64,000 nucleotides of DNA from Conservatibacter flavescens (GCF_002795425.1 NZ_PHHA01000002.1:248001-312000), one strand, 5' to 3'; counted from the first letter of the stretch, positions 38,384-49,010 are shown. The notes: generated by a model from the letters alone, not told the origin. Translations and numbers: made by a program.

Positions 38384-40864
38384 TTAAGGCTTAAAGCGTA
38401 ACAATCTATTTGCATTTGTTGCGACAGTAATTGATGATAACGCCATTGCCACACCCGCAAACATTGGGTTTAGCAGTATTCCCCAAAACGGATACAGCAC
38501 GCCAGCCGCAATTGGAATACCTAATGAATTATAAACAAATGCACCAAATAAGTTTTGTTTCATGTTTTTTAATGTGCCTTTTGATAACGCTAAGGCATCA
38601 ACAACACTATGTATACTGTGGCGCATTAATGTTAATTCGGCAGTTTCAATTGCAATATCTGTTCCACCTCCCATAGCAGTGCCCACATTTGCTTGCGCTA
38701 ATGCCGGTGCGTCATTAATACCATCTCCAACCATTAAAACATTATGTCCCTGCTGTTGCAAACGTTGAATAGCTTGAGCTTTTCCCTCAGGCAATGCACC
38801 TGCAATGACCCTATCAATATTAACTTCTTTTGCTACTGCTTGCGCGGTTTTTTCCTGATCCCCCGTTAGCATAATGACTTGATAGCCTTGCTGATGCAAA
38901 CGTTGCAAAGCTGTAGAACTATCTTCACGCAAAGGATCTCGAATCACAAACAGGGCGGCTAGCTGTTGTTCAATTGCCAAATAAACCACTGTCGCACCTT
39001 TCGCTTGTTCTGCATGGGCAATCTCTTGGGCGAATTGAGTATCAATTTGTTCTTGTTGCAACAATGTAATATTGCCTAGTAGCACAGATTGATCGCTAAG
39101 TTTCGCCTTTACGCCCAAGCCTTTTAAAGTATGAAATGCGGTGACATCTTGTAGCGGTATTTGTTTTTCGGCCGCACAATCCAATATTGCTTTTGCTAAA
39201 GGGTGATTTGCATGTTGTTCTAAACTTGCTGCTATTTTCGTTACTTCAGTTTCAGCATAGCCATTAAACGGAAAAAGTGCGGTGACTTTTGGCTCACCTT
39301 TTGTCAATGTACCTGTCTTATCAAATACTATCGTATCGACATTCGCGGCTTTTTGTAATGCATCTGCATCTCGGACTAAAATACCTAACTCTGCAGCACG
39401 CCCAATCCCCGCAATAATAGACATAGGTGTTGCCAAACCTAGCGCACATGGACACGCAATAATGAGAACGGTTGTAAAGGTCACAAGCGTATAGGCTGGA
39501 TTAACAAAATACCAAATGATCGCACTAATTAGCGCAATCATAATCACCACTGGCACAAATACACTGGCCACTTTATCCGCTAATTGGCCTATTTGGGGTT
39601 TTGAGCTTTGTGCTTGGCGCACTAATTTAATGATATTGGCTAAACGCGTATTTCGCCCAACCTCTTGGGCAACAATAATCGCCGTTCCATCTGTTACTAA
39701 TGTCCCTGCACTTACACTCTCCCCCAGATGTTTTTGTACAGCCAAAGGCTCGCCAGTCAGCATAGACTCGTCAACCCACACGCTTCCTTGTGTAATCTGG
39801 CCATCTACAGACACCCTATCCCCAGTCTGTAAACGCAGTTTCATGCCTTGTATAACTTGTTGTAAAGGAAGCTCTCGCTCGCCATCACTTTCGATGACAC
39901 GTGCCATGGTTGGCGTCAAATCCAATAAACGTTCAAGCGCTTTAGATGAACGCTGTTTAGCTTTTGCCTCTAGCATTTTACCGAGATTGATTAAGCCAAT
40001 GATCATCGTACTTGCTTCAAAATACAAATGACGTAATCCCTCTGGAAACCAATTAGGTTGAAGTACAATGGTAAAAGAATATAGCCAAGCAACGCCCGTT
40101 CCTAGTGCAACTAGGCTGTCCATTGTGAAATTTTTATTTAACAGGCTTTTCCATGCACGCTGATAAAAATGGCCACCGGCATAGATCATGGTGATAAAAG
40201 TGACAATGCCTGCGATGAGCCAAAAAGCACGGTTATCCTCTGTGACAAACATTTCACCGCTCAATAATCCCCAAAACATTAAGCCAAAGCCGACGATGAG
40301 CGCGACTCCCGCTTGACGCTTACGTTGCTGAATCTCTGCTTGAACCTGAACTTGTTGTTTTTCTCGGCGCAATTGTTCATCTTCGATAACCTCTGCCCCA
40401 TATCCGGCCTGCTCTACAGCTGCCACTAATGCTTGTGGTAAAGGGTTGCCAAACACTAAAGCAGTTTGCTCTGCTAGGTTAACTCGTGCAGCTTGTACAT
40501 TGGGTACTGCTTGTAATGCTTTTTGAACTTTGAGTACACACGCTGCACAATTCAAACCCGTTAATAATAAAGATACCTGATCCGCTGAATGCTCTACTAT
40601 CACGGGATCAGGCTCTACGATTTCATGTGACTGTTCGGATAGTAGCTTAGCCTTTGGGCTTTGATTCTCTTGGAGTTCCGCGCCAAACTCTTCGGCTTTA
40701 ATGGCGGCAATTAATATTTCAGGATCTACATCACCTTGAACCGTCGCTTGAGTTAATGTCACTTCTGCATGCTCAACCCCCTCAATATTATTCAAAATTT
40801 TCTGCACACTTTTCACACAGTGTCCACAAGATAACCCACTCAGGGCCAAATGAATAGTTGTCAT
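38384..40864 (-). CDS. copA: Copper-exporting P1B-type ATPase
   Basis: Pumps Cu(I) out of the cytoplasm. There are two N-terminal heavy-metal domains with GLSCGHC and GLNCAAC (near residues 9 and 104), then the ATPase: LTGEP actuator motif, CPC metal site in IIACPCALG, phosphorylation motif DKTGTLTKG, the nucleotide-site HPLAKA and GDGINDAP. I start at ATG 40864, behind AAGGAG. The upstream ATG at 40897 overlaps the -10 element of the promoter. Length is 826. Divergent from cueR. Confidence 0.95.
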   Translation of the reverse strand: MTTIHLALSGLSCGHCVKSVQKILNNIEGVEHAEVTLTQATVQGDVDPEILIAAIKAEEFGAELQENQSPKAKLLSEQSHEIVEPDPVIVEHSADQVSLLLTGLNCAACVLKVQKALQAVPNVQAARVNLAEQTALVFGNPLPQALVAAVEQAGYGAEVIEDEQLRREKQQVQVQAEIQQRKRQAGVALIVGFGLMFWGLLSGEMFVTEDNRAFWLIAGIVTFITMIYAGGHFYQRAWKSLLNKNFTMDSLVALGTGVAWLYSFTIVLQPNWFPEGLRHLYFEASTMIIGLINLGKMLEAKAKQRSSKALERLLDLTPTMARVIESDGERELPLQQVIQGMKLRLQTGDRVSVDGQITQGSVWVDESMLTGEPLAVQKHLGESVSAGTLVTDGTAIIVAQEVGRNTRLANIIKLVRQAQSSKPQIGQLADKVASVFVPVVIMIALISAIIWYFVNPAYTLVTFTTVLIIACPCALGLATPMSIIAGIGRAAELGILVRDADALQKAANVDTIVFDKTGTLTKGEPKVTALFPFNGYAETEVTKIAASLEQHANHPLAKAILDCAAEKQIPLQDVTAFHTLKGLGVKAKLSDQSVLLGNITLLQQEQIDTQFAQEIAHAEQAKGATVVYLAIEQQLAALFVIRDPLREDSSTALQRLHQQGYQVIMLTGDQEKTAQAVAKEVNIDRVIAGALPEGKAQAIQRLQQQGHNVLMVGDGINDAPALAQANVGTAMGGGTDIAIETAELTLMRHSIHSVVDALALSKGTLKNMKQNLFGAFVYNSLGIPIAAGVLYPFWGILLNPMFAGVAMALSSITVATNANRLLRFKP

Positions 40865-40897
40865 ATAATCTCCTTGGTAATTTTTAACAACTGCCAT

Positions 40898-40928
40898 ACA
40901 ATAAACCTTCCCCTAAGGGTAAGGTCAA
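40898..40928 (-). promoter_or_regulatory. copA promoter with CueR operator
   Basis: On the minus strand TTGACC (40923-40928) and TATTGT (40898-40903) are 19 bases apart, the long spacing of MerR-type promoters. The spacer holds the dyad ACCTT-ACCCTTAGGGG-AAGGT (40905-40925), close to the E. coli CueR site. CueR bound to copper would untwist this spacer and switch on copA. Confidence 0.9.
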
Positions 40929-40939
40929 GAGGAAAATGC

Positions 40940-41329
40940 ATGAATATTACAGAAGTCGCAAAACAAACGGAACTCACCCCAAAAGCCATTCGTTTTTATG
41001 AACAAAAGGGCCTAATCACGCCGCCACAACGTTCAATTAATGGCTATCGCCAATATACGCCACAACATATCATTGAACTCAATTTGTTACATCAAGCAAG
41101 AATCGTTGGATTTTCCCTGCCAGAATGCAAGGAATTATTAGAGCTGTATCATAATCCTCAACGTCGTAGTGCGGATATTAAGATGAAAACCTTAAAGCGT
41201 ATTGAAGAAATCAATCATCAAATCAAAAAACTAGAGCAAATGAGACAGTATTTACAAGAATTAGCCGAGCAGTGTCCAGGTAACGATTCTTGTGACTGTC
41301 CAATTATAGATCGATTAATATGTAAATAA
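40940..41329 (+). CDS. cueR: Copper-responsive MerR-family activator
   Basis: Cu(I) sensor that activates copA. The 129-residue protein has the MerR helix-turn-helix at its start ([20 protein letters not shown]) and a long dimerisation helix. The metal loop near the C-terminus is CPGNDSCDC, whose outer cysteines match the two-cysteine Cu(I) site spaced by seven residues. Start ATG 40940 has AGAGGA before it; the frame is open further up but those residues cross the operator. Divergent from copA. Confidence 0.93.
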   Translation: MNITEVAKQTELTPKAIRFYEQKGLITPPQRSINGYRQYTPQHIIELNLLHQARIVGFSLPECKELLELYHNPQRRSADIKMKTLKRIEEINHQIKKLEQMRQYLQELAEQCPGNDSCDCPIIDRLICK

Positions 41330-41338
41330 TATTCAAGA

Positions 41339-41376
41339 TTTGTTTGTTTGTTTGTTTGTTTGTTTGTTTGTTTGTT
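41339..41376 (+). repeat. Tetranucleotide tract (TTTG) of 9.5 copies
   Basis: Nine tandem TTTG units plus TT, 9 bases after the cueR stop and 110 bases before the next start codon. Tracts of four-base units are known slippage sites for phase variation in Haemophilus. Here the tract is between genes; neither strand has an open frame with a start codon that runs through it. Confidence 0.95.
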
Positions 41377-41485
41377 CAGTATTTTTATGTAAAACAAAAA
41401 TTTATTCTATTGTTTTAACCTTTTAATGAACTTATCATATGGATTGTTTTTTCATAAGTCATAAGTCACAATAAAGGAGTCAGCT

Positions 41486-43120
41486 ATGAATAAGCCCCAC
41501 ATCATGAGTAATCCTCTTACCAATAAAGGCACAGCATTTACGCTTGAAGAACGCCAAAAATATGGGTTAGTTGGTCGTTTACCGGCCGCAGTAGAAACAT
41601 TAGAACAGCAAGCAAATCGCGCTTATCGCCAATTCTCTCAATATGAAAAAGATATCGAAAAATATATTTTTCTTGATCAACTTCACAACCGTAACGAAGT
41701 CCTTTACTATCGCCTTTTAACCGATCACATTACTGAAATGCTACCAGTGGTGTATGATCCCGTTGTTGGGGAAGCCATTAAAAAATGGTCGCGCGACTAC
41801 CGCCGTTCACGTGCAGTTTATCTTGATGTTAATCACCCTGAAAATATCCGCCAAGCTTTTGAAACTCTCGGTTTAGGCGCTGATGATGTCGATCTCATCG
41901 TCGTTTCTGATGCAGAAGAAATTCTCGGTATTGGTGACTGGGGCGTTAATGGCACCGATATTTCTATTGGAAAACTTGCGGTTTACACTGCAGCTGCAGG
42001 AATTGATCCAGCACGAGTCATAGCGGTTAACCTTGATGTGGGAACTGACAATGAAGCATTATTAAATGATCCTGATTATCTCGGTAATCGTCATGCACGC
42101 GTACGCGGTGAACGTTATGATTATTTAATTCAAGAATACCTGAAAGTCGCTTCGGATTTATTCCCAAATGCGTTATTACACTTTGAAGATTTCGGCCCAA
42201 GTAATGCACGCCGTATTTTAGTAGAAAATCGTGATAAATATCGTATTTTCAATGATGATATGCAAGGTACCGGTGCTATTGTAATGTCATCTGTGTTTTC
42301 AGCTTTAAAAGTCACTAAAGAAAGCTTTGCCGATCAACGCTTGGTTGTTTATGGTGCAGGGACAGCGGGAACAGGAATGGCGGATCAAATCAGTGCAGCA
42401 ATGGAGCGTGCGGGTTTATCTCACGAGGAGGCTAAAAATCGAGTTTGGTTAATTGACAAACAAGGTTTAGTGACTGACGATATGCCAAATTTACCAAACT
42501 ATCAACAAGCCTATGCACGTGCAGCAAATGAAGTCCGTGATTGGGCTCGCCAAGATGGTAAAATTGGTTTGTTAGAAGTGGTGAAACAGGTTAAACCGAC
42601 TATTTTAATCGGCACATCTACCGATCATGGCGCATTTACAGAAGAGGTTATTCGCGCCCTATCTGCTGGTGTTGAACGCCCGATTATTTTGCCATTATCG
42701 AATCCAACGGAACGTATCGAAGTGATGCCAGAATTTGCGATTAAATGGTCTGAAGGACGTGGCTTGATTGCTTGTGGTATCCCAGTTCCACCAGTTCAAT
42801 ACAATGGCACTCACTATGAAATTGGTCAAGCTAATAATGCTTTACTTTATCCAGGATTAGGCTTAGGTGTTATTGTATCTGGTGCAAAACACGTCACTGA
42901 TGGCATGTTATTAGCCGCAGCAGAAGCCGTAGCAAGCCAAGTAGACCCTAGTGAACTGGGCGCATCGTTATTACCACCGGTCGATCATTTACGCGCTTCT
43001 TCTGCTACCGTTGCAGTAGCTGTTGCAAAACAAGCCGTAAAAGACGGTGTTGCCACTGTGCAATCAGATAACTGGGTTCAAACAGTACAAGATGCAATGT
43101 GGCAACCCGTTTATCGTTAA
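41486..43120 (+). CDS. Malic-enzyme family protein, resembles malolactic enzyme
   Basis: NAD-binding enzyme acting on L-malate; 544 residues. Family motifs are LNKG-like TNKGTAFTLEER at the start, LHFEDFGPSNA, FNDDMQGTGA, the Rossmann loop VVYGAGTAGTG (near residue 288) and PLSNPTER. Malic enzyme releases pyruvate; malolactic enzyme makes lactate directly. Several stretches, such as GDWGVNGTDISIGKLAVYTA, GTSTDHGAFTEEV and YEIGQANNALLYPG, look closer to the malolactic enzymes of lactic acid bacteria than to E. coli MaeA. This is judged from memory. The start has AAGGAG upstream. Confidence 0.88.
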   Translation: MNKPHIMSNPLTNKGTAFTLEERQKYGLVGRLPAAVETLEQQANRAYRQFSQYEKDIEKYIFLDQLHNRNEVLYYRLLTDHITEMLPVVYDPVVGEAIKKWSRDYRRSRAVYLDVNHPENIRQAFETLGLGADDVDLIVVSDAEEILGIGDWGVNGTDISIGKLAVYTAAAGIDPARVIAVNLDVGTDNEALLNDPDYLGNRHARVRGERYDYLIQEYLKVASDLFPNALLHFEDFGPSNARRILVENRDKYRIFNDDMQGTGAIVMSSVFSALKVTKESFADQRLVVYGAGTAGTGMADQISAAMERAGLSHEEAKNRVWLIDKQGLVTDDMPNLPNYQQAYARAANEVRDWARQDGKIGLLEVVKQVKPTILIGTSTDHGAFTEEVIRALSAGVERPIILPLSNPTERIEVMPEFAIKWSEGRGLIACGIPVPPVQYNGTHYEIGQANNALLYPGLGLGVIVSGAKHVTDGMLLAAAEAVASQVDPSELGASLLPPVDHLRASSATVAVAVAKQAVKDGVATVQSDNWVQTVQDAMWQPVYR

Positions 43121-43129
43121 TGTTCTTCA

Positions 43130-43158
43130 AAAAGTGCGGTCTATTTGACCGCACTTTT
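43130..43158. terminator. Uptake-signal terminator between malic enzyme gene and clc
   Basis: AAAAGTGCGGTC-TATTT-GACCGCACTTTT: 12-base perfect stem, 5-base loop, T-run on the plus strand and A-run on the other. Two uptake signals form the arms (43132-43140 and 43148-43156). It serves two convergent genes. Confidence 0.93.
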
Positions 43159-43221
43159 TTCTTTATGACACGTCTTGATACATTCATTATCTAAGCACAC
43201 AACATGAAATATGCTCTGCCT

Positions 43222-44460
43222 TTATTTTTTGACTTTTGGTAACAAGGTGGCTGTTGCCATTCCACAGGCTACCGCAATACTCAAGGGTAAATAACTATCG
43301 AATCCTTGCCCTGTAAACCCAACAACTAAGGCAAATGCCGTCAAAGGCGCATTCATTGAAACGGCGAGAAAAGCCGCTGAGCCTGCTAAGGTTGCAGTCA
43401 ATAAATCCGCTTCAGGGACAATAAACTGTGCAATTAAGCCAATCCACAACCCGCTTAATGCGCCAAGAGATAAACCAGGTGTTAACGTACCGCCATAAGC
43501 GCCACTGCGTAAAGTGAGTAATACAACAAACGTTTTTGCCACTAATAATGCACTACATAAACCTAAGCTCACTCCCCAATAAGCGGTTTGTGCCGCTGAA
43601 CGCCCATTCCCCAAAATCTGTGGCAACCAAATCGCTATCACTGCGGTCAATAAAAAAGCTAAGGGTAATGTCCATAATACCTGTCCCCCTTTGGCGCGAG
43701 TTTGTTCCGCTTTTTTACTCATTTGACGAAACCAAGCGGCGGGCAATCCAACCAACATGCCAATAACGCCCGCCCATAAGGTTTGCTGCCAATCCCCTTT
43801 CATTTGCCCGACCACATAAAACACTTCTGGGGAAATTTCTAACCTTGCAACAAATACTGCAATGCCTGAAATCGCAAAAGCAATCGCGGCATATAACGGT
43901 GAAAAAACACCTAATAAAATTTCTAACGCAAAAATGGCTCCGGCAAAAGGCACATGATACACCCCAGCCAAACCAGCCGCTGCGCCACAAGCTATCAGCA
44001 CTCGGCGCATGTCCTTATCAAAAGCAAACCAATGACTAATTCGCCCGGCAAAGAATGCCGCAATTTCACGGGGAGCAACTTCTCGCCCCACTGGTGCACC
44101 AGTCCCTACCGCTACAATTTGCAAGAGCGAATGGCTCAGATTTTCTATCATAGGTGGCTTACGGTGCGCTTCTGTTTCAGGATTGATTTGCTGATTAATC
44201 CCGACTATTGGTCGCCCTTTAGTTTGTAATAGCCACCAGCCTACCGCCACAAAAATGCCACCGATCATCATGGAGATGATACGTCTTGTAGGAGTCGTAT
44301 CCTCTGTTACGATACGATATGTTTCTTCACTATGCCCAAATGCAAAAAATTCAATGGTATGAATGAGCCAAGATAATGCTGCAGCGACTAAGCCGGCACT
44401 AATTCCAATTAAAATAATGGCTAAAATTAATGAAAAACGTTGTTTTAATGTCATGATCAT
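43222..44460 (-). CDS. CLC-family chloride channel/transporter
   Basis: A 412-residue membrane protein of the CLC family with ten or more hydrophobic segments. The gating-glutamate region reads GTGAPVGREVAPRE (about residues 117-130), where most bacterial members have GREGP. The glutamate is kept, but glycine is replaced by valine. The later anion-site region is GAYGGTLTPGLSLGAL near residue 320. There is no C-terminal CBS domain. Whether it acts as a channel or a Cl-/H+ exchanger cannot be told. Starts within 7 bases of the end of glnD. Confidence 0.87.
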   Translation of the reverse strand: MIMTLKQRFSLILAIILIGISAGLVAAALSWLIHTIEFFAFGHSEETYRIVTEDTTPTRRIISMMIGGIFVAVGWWLLQTKGRPIVGINQQINPETEAHRKPPMIENLSHSLLQIVAVGTGAPVGREVAPREIAAFFAGRISHWFAFDKDMRRVLIACGAAAGLAGVYHVPFAGAIFALEILLGVFSPLYAAIAFAISGIAVFVARLEISPEVFYVVGQMKGDWQQTLWAGVIGMLVGLPAAWFRQMSKKAEQTRAKGGQVLWTLPLAFLLTAVIAIWLPQILGNGRSAAQTAYWGVSLGLCSALLVAKTFVVLLTLRSGAYGGTLTPGLSLGALSGLWIGLIAQFIVPEADLLTATLAGSAAFLAVSMNAPLTAFALVVGFTGQGFDSYLPLSIAVACGMATATLLPKVKK

Positions 44461-44467
44461 GAGACGA

Positions 44468-47047
44468 CTATCCTAATACAAAATGTAAACGTTCATCCAA
44501 CTGCTGTCTTTCGGCTTCACTTAATGCCTGATTTTGATTATTGCAAAGAATAAAAAAATCTTCCGCTCGTTCGCCCACAGTGGTAATTTTCGCATTTAAT
44601 AAGTTTAAATTTAATGCATTAAAAATCAGACTAATATCAATTAATAACCCGGGTTTATCAAGGGTAAATAACTCCATTTCTGTTTGTTCTGTTTTCTCTG
44701 TATTTAAAAAACGCACACATGTTGGAACGGAAAAATGTTGTAATTTACGGTTCACCCTCTGACTCTGCTTCGTTATTTTTTCTGATGTCAGCGCACTCAT
44801 TAGCGCTTTTTCCAACTCTCGCCGTCTATCACTGCGTAACGCTTTACCATCTAATTCAGACACAATAAAACTATCAAATACATAACCATCTTGGCCTGTT
44901 ATAATTTGTGCATCATGAATACTGACATTTTTCGCCCCCATCATGCTGACCACCTTAGAAAATAAATGAGGTTGATCTGCACAATAAATAAAGATTTCTG
45001 TTCCGCCTTTTGCATACTGATTGCTGACTTTTATCAGTATATCTTTATCATACTCGCATAATAATGTCGTGTGCCAAGCAATTTGTTTAGGGGTATTACG
45101 TAGAAAATAATCTTCAGGGCAACGGGCCCAAAAAGTTAATACTTTCTCTTGATCCAAACTTGGTAATAGCTTTAACGCTTTTTGACGGTGTTCGTCAATT
45201 TTATCTTGATAATCGACTAAATTATCCATTCCCTGCTGTAACTGTTGTACACAATATTGGTATAAAGTAGCTAATAATGAACGTTTCCAGTCATTCCAAA
45301 GCGTGCTGTTTGTCGCACAAATATCTGCAACGGTTAGACAAGCTAAATAATCTAGTCTATTTTGATTTTTCACTTCATTTGCAAAAGCTAACACTACTTC
45401 TGGATCATAAATATCTCGACGTTGTGCCACTACAGACATAAATAAATGCTGTCTGACCAACCAAACCATCAATTCTGTATCTGAAGCTGAAAATCCATGC
45501 TGCACCGCAAAGTCTCGCATATCTTCTGCGCCAAGTTGGGCATGATCTCCCCCACGTCCTTTTGCGATATCATGAAATAATGCAGCAAGATACAGTAAAG
45601 AGCGGTCAGGTAACAGTGGAAAAATTGTCGTGCAAAGCGGGTGAAGCTCGCTATTATCCTTATTTAAAAAGCTTTCCAATTTTAGCATCACACGTAACGT
45701 ATGCTCATCTACCGTATAAGCATGGAATAAATCAAATTGCATTAATCCTACTATTGGCTGCCAATTAGGTAAATACACCGTTAATACACCATATTTATGC
45801 ATTGGCAAAATTGCTCTACTGATCCCATTAGGTTGCTTAAATAAGCTTAAAAATTTCTCTCGTATAGGTTGGGAAAAACTCAGCGGTGTCGTAATTTGCG
45901 ACAAGGCTAACATTAATTTGCGTAAGGTATCTGAATGAATTTCTGCTTGGGGATATTGTGTTAAATAAAAAAATAAATCTAAAATGGTTTCAGGTTGTTC
46001 AATAAAACACCATTGATTTTTCAGACAAATCGCATGGTTTTCTAAAATAAAATTGTGATCGAGATAATGGCTGTTAGAGACATTATTATCCACTAAAATA
46101 TGCTCTTGATAATGTTTAGTCAGGATATCACTCAGCACGCTAATTGATTGCAGCGCTTGAAAAAAACATCGCATCATACTTTCCACACCAACATTCGCTT
46201 CGCCACTAAAGCCTAGCATTTCGCTAACTTTGCGTTGTCGCTCAAATAACAAGCGATTATCATAACGCTTCAAGCTGAGGTGTAGAGCAAATCGAGTACG
46301 AAATAAAAATTGCTGGCTATTTTTGAGTTGTTCATATTCTTCAGGATAAATAAAACCAGTTTGTAATAATTCATCTAAATTACGGGCTTTCGCGTGGCGC
46401 AATGCAATCCAATAAAGCAAATGTAAATCCCGTAGACCGCCCGGGCTATATTTTATGTCGGGTTCGAGGTTATAACTCGTATTGTGGTAACGTTGGTAAC
46501 GCTCTGTTCTTTCTTGCATTTTTGCACTAAAAAATGCCTGCTCAGACCAAAAACTATCCTGATAAATCGCATTTTCAAGTTGTTGAAATAGCATTTCATT
46601 ACCACATAAACAACGACTTTCCAATAAATTAGTCGCTATCGTAATATCCTGTTTTCCTTCATCAAGGCATTGAGATAAAGTGCGCACACTATGTCCCAAA
46701 TCAAAGTGGCAATCCCATAGAAATTGCACAAATTCAGCAATTTTTTGCTCTGTTTGTGGATTTAATTCAGTTGACGATAGTATAAGAAAATCAAGATCAG
46801 ATAAGGGAAATAATTCTTTACGTCCATAGCCACCCACAGCGATTAATGCTAAATCCGCTTGTGCTGCTAATCCCATATATTCCCAAAGATGTTTTAGCAA
46901 ATCATCACAAAATTCTGTACGATTTGCGATCAAGGTTTCAATAGGTAAAAATGAAAATTGCTCAAGCTCATAAGCGCGTAATAAATCTTTTTGAATTTTA
47001 ACCGCACTTGGGGTGAGATTGGCTTCAGAGAGGTAATGTGGGTACAT
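44468..47047 (-). CDS. glnD: [Protein-PII] uridylyltransferase / uridylyl-removing enzyme
   Basis: Senses glutamine and modifies the PII proteins that control nitrogen assimilation. Domains in order: nucleotidyltransferase with [19 protein letters not shown] (near residue 73), an HD hydrolase with [15 protein letters not shown] near residue 505, and two ACT domains at the C-terminus ([15 protein letters not shown] and [17 protein letters not shown]). I start at ATG 47047. A TTG at 47077 is in frame but lies inside a hairpin. Length is about 859, normal for the family. Confidence 0.95.
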   Translation of the reverse strand: MYPHYLSEANLTPSAVKIQKDLLRAYELEQFSFLPIETLIANRTEFCDDLLKHLWEYMGLAAQADLALIAVGGYGRKELFPLSDLDFLILSSTELNPQTEQKIAEFVQFLWDCHFDLGHSVRTLSQCLDEGKQDITIATNLLESRCLCGNEMLFQQLENAIYQDSFWSEQAFFSAKMQERTERYQRYHNTSYNLEPDIKYSPGGLRDLHLLYWIALRHAKARNLDELLQTGFIYPEEYEQLKNSQQFLFRTRFALHLSLKRYDNRLLFERQRKVSEMLGFSGEANVGVESMMRCFFQALQSISVLSDILTKHYQEHILVDNNVSNSHYLDHNFILENHAICLKNQWCFIEQPETILDLFFYLTQYPQAEIHSDTLRKLMLALSQITTPLSFSQPIREKFLSLFKQPNGISRAILPMHKYGVLTVYLPNWQPIVGLMQFDLFHAYTVDEHTLRVMLKLESFLNKDNSELHPLCTTIFPLLPDRSLLYLAALFHDIAKGRGGDHAQLGAEDMRDFAVQHGFSASDTELMVWLVRQHLFMSVVAQRRDIYDPEVVLAFANEVKNQNRLDYLACLTVADICATNSTLWNDWKRSLLATLYQYCVQQLQQGMDNLVDYQDKIDEHRQKALKLLPSLDQEKVLTFWARCPEDYFLRNTPKQIAWHTTLLCEYDKDILIKVSNQYAKGGTEIFIYCADQPHLFSKVVSMMGAKNVSIHDAQIITGQDGYVFDSFIVSELDGKALRSDRRRELEKALMSALTSEKITKQSQRVNRKLQHFSVPTCVRFLNTEKTEQTEMELFTLDKPGLLIDISLIFNALNLNLLNAKITTVGERAEDFFILCNNQNQALSEAERQQLDERLHFVLG

Positions 47048-47066
47048 GGTAGACCTATCATAGGTT

Positions 47067-47085
47067 TCCCGATACAAAGTATCGG
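47067..47085. promoter_or_regulatory. Hairpin between map and glnD
   Basis: CCCGATAC-TTT-GTATCGGG on the minus strand: perfect 8-base stem with a 3-base loop, 20 bases before the glnD ATG. On this strand no T-run follows, so it is more likely an RNA-processing or leader structure than a terminator. Confidence 0.6.
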
Positions 47086-47115
47086 GTTATATTAATTAGT
47101 TTTCAGACAGTTCAT

Positions 47116-47919
47116 TTAGACGTTAATCATCATCCGGGAAATACGTCCCTCTGCAATTTCTTCATCACGAATAGTCATGACTTCACACCCTTCTTTTGTG
47201 ACAACAATTTGATGTTCATATTGGGCAGAATGGCTACGATCTTTCGTTTTAACTGTCCAACCATCTCCCATAAGACGGACTTCTTTTTTGCCTGCATTTA
47301 TCATTGGCTCAATGGTAAATACCATTCCTTCTTTAAGGATCACGCCACCATCATCTGCATAATAATGTAATACTTGTGGATCGCAATGAAACTCGGTTCC
47401 AATTCCATGTCCACAATATTCACGCACCACACTAAATCCCTGCGCTTCCGTATATTGTTGTACTGCTCGTCCAATTTCATTCAAACGAATACCCGGTTTT
47501 ACCGTACGTAACCCAACGTACAGCGCTTCTTGTGCAGCCTCGACTAATTTTTGGCTACGAATATTCGTTTCTCCCACAACATACATTTTGGAGTTATCAC
47601 CAAAATATCCATCTTTGATAACCGTCACATCAATATTAAGGATATCCCCTTTTTTCAAGATCTTTTCATCATTGGGAAAACCATGGCACACGACTTCATT
47701 TAATGAAATACAAGTTGCATAAGGAAAACCATGATAGTTTAAACAGGCAGGAATCACTTTTTGCTCATTAACCATATACTCATGACAGATACGATTCAAC
47801 TCCCCCGTGCTTATCCCTTCTTTGACATAAGGCTCAATCATCACTAATACATCAGAAGCCAATTTACACGCTTCACGTAATTTTTCGACTTCGGTTGCGG
47901 TTCTTATTGGAATATTCAT
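47116..47919 (-). CDS. map: Methionine aminopeptidase, type I
   Basis: Removes the first methionine from new proteins. The metal ligands are visible in order: DVTVIKDGYFGDNSK (two aspartates, near residues 97 and 108), GHGIGTEFH (histidine near 171), FTIEPM (glutamate) and QYEHQIV (glutamate). The substrate-site histidine is in LNYHGFPYATC. ATG 47919 (MNIPIRTATEVEKL) gives 267 residues. The open frame further up starts from a non-conserved codon. Upstream of glnD, and divergent from erpA. Confidence 0.97.
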   Translation of the reverse strand: MNIPIRTATEVEKLREACKLASDVLVMIEPYVKEGISTGELNRICHEYMVNEQKVIPACLNYHGFPYATCISLNEVVCHGFPNDEKILKKGDILNIDVTVIKDGYFGDNSKMYVVGETNIRSQKLVEAAQEALYVGLRTVKPGIRLNEIGRAVQQYTEAQGFSVVREYCGHGIGTEFHCDPQVLHYYADDGGVILKEGMVFTIEPMINAGKKEVRLMGDGWTVKTKDRSHSAQYEHQIVVTKEGCEVMTIRDEEIAEGRISRMMINV

Positions 47920-48085
47920 CTTAATTAATGCCTCTAAATTCAATCGCAAAATATCATTTGATTATAACATTATTCCGCAAACAAATAAAAAACCTTTGAG
48001 AAATTCTTGAATGGTTTAGTCGGTTATTAGATAATAATCCAATTACACTAAAAATAGTCATAATGAATCCAAAGTGGGAGATAAT

Positions 48086-48427
48086 ATGAGTGATATTGCA
48101 GTACCGTTAAATTTTACTGACGCGGCCGCAAATAAAGTCAAAGCTTTAATCAGTGAAGAAGAAAATACAGAATTAAAATTGCGTGTATATATTACAGGTG
48201 GAGGATGTAGCGGTTTCCAATACGGCTTTACCTTTGATGATAAAGTGAATGATGGTGATTTAACGATTGAAAAATCAGGTGTTCAACTCGTTATTGATCC
48301 AATGAGCTTACAATATTTAATTGGCGGTACAGTGGATTATACAGAGGGACTCGAAGGTTCGCGTTTTGTGGTAAATAATCCAAATGCCTCCAGTACTTGT
48401 GGTTGTGGTTCTTCTTTTAGTATCTAA
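48086..48427 (+). CDS. erpA: Iron-sulfur cluster insertion protein ErpA
   Basis: A-type carrier that passes Fe-S clusters to target proteins, including the isoprenoid enzyme IspG. The 113-residue protein has the three conserved cysteines in [11 protein letters not shown] (near residue 41) and STCGCGSSF at the end. Start ATG 48086 is chosen for the GGGAG 5 bases upstream; an in-frame ATG at 48074 is upstream of that site. yacL follows at once. Confidence 0.97.
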   Translation: MSDIAVPLNFTDAAANKVKALISEEENTELKLRVYITGGGCSGFQYGFTFDDKVNDGDLTIEKSGVQLVIDPMSLQYLIGGTVDYTEGLEGSRFVVNNPNASSTCGCGSSFSI

Positions 48428-48433
48428 TTGTAC

Positions 48434-48799
48434 ATGGATTTTCAATTTACTTTTCATCTCGGCAATGTTATCGCCAAATGCTCTATGGAACATGAGGCGA
48501 TGGCTTATTGGCTAAATACCGAAGTTCGTTCAAATCCTGATCTTGTTTTTCAAGTGCTCGAAAAAATTAATCAATTATCAACCGCACTTTCTGCCCAAGA
48601 ATACCAATTTATCGGCACAGAATATAGCTTATATCTTAATGAAGATGAGGCTATGGTAAAAGCAAACCATTTAGCTATTGAAGATAATGAGCAGCCTCTA
48701 GAACAAGATTTTTATTATTATGATGCAGAAAGTATCGCGTTTTGTGGGTTAAACGATCTTGAGCATTTTCTTCAATCTTATCTCCAATTTATCCGATAA
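48434..48799 (+). CDS. yacL: YacL family (UPF0231) protein of unknown function
   Basis: A 121-residue acidic protein that matches UPF0231/YacL: MDFQFTFHLGNVIAKCSMEH at the start, EYSLYLNEDEAMVKANHL in the middle and YYYDAESIAFCGLNDL near the end. No function is established. It starts 6 bases after the erpA stop. A TTG two codons earlier is possible, but less likely. The order erpA-yacL is that of H. influenzae. An uptake signal lies in the coding region. Confidence 0.9.
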   Translation: MDFQFTFHLGNVIAKCSMEHEAMAYWLNTEVRSNPDLVFQVLEKINQLSTALSAQEYQFIGTEYSLYLNEDEAMVKANHLAIEDNEQPLEQDFYYYDAESIAFCGLNDLEHFLQSYLQFIR

Positions 48800-49010
48800 T
48801 CACGCTCCCCCTCATCAAGAAACAGTAGATTATGTCACCAAATGACGTTAATTTATTACAAATGTGTTAAATAATCCCGTATTTTCAGCATAAAATTATT
48901 AACTCGATCACAATTCTAATATTTAGTTTTTGAAACTCTTCAGTGTAAAGATTATGATACACCCGAAATTTTTATTTCACTCAATTAATAATAAAAAATT
49001 TGGAGTATGT

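Noticed and set aside
41339-41485. Phase-variable open frame through the TTTG tract
   Set aside because: Both strands were read. Frames entering the tract meet stop codons before any start codon, so it is not within a gene.
48800-49010. CRP site upstream of sdaC
   Set aside because: Only one half-site (TCACA in GATCACAATT) is visible. The other half does not match.
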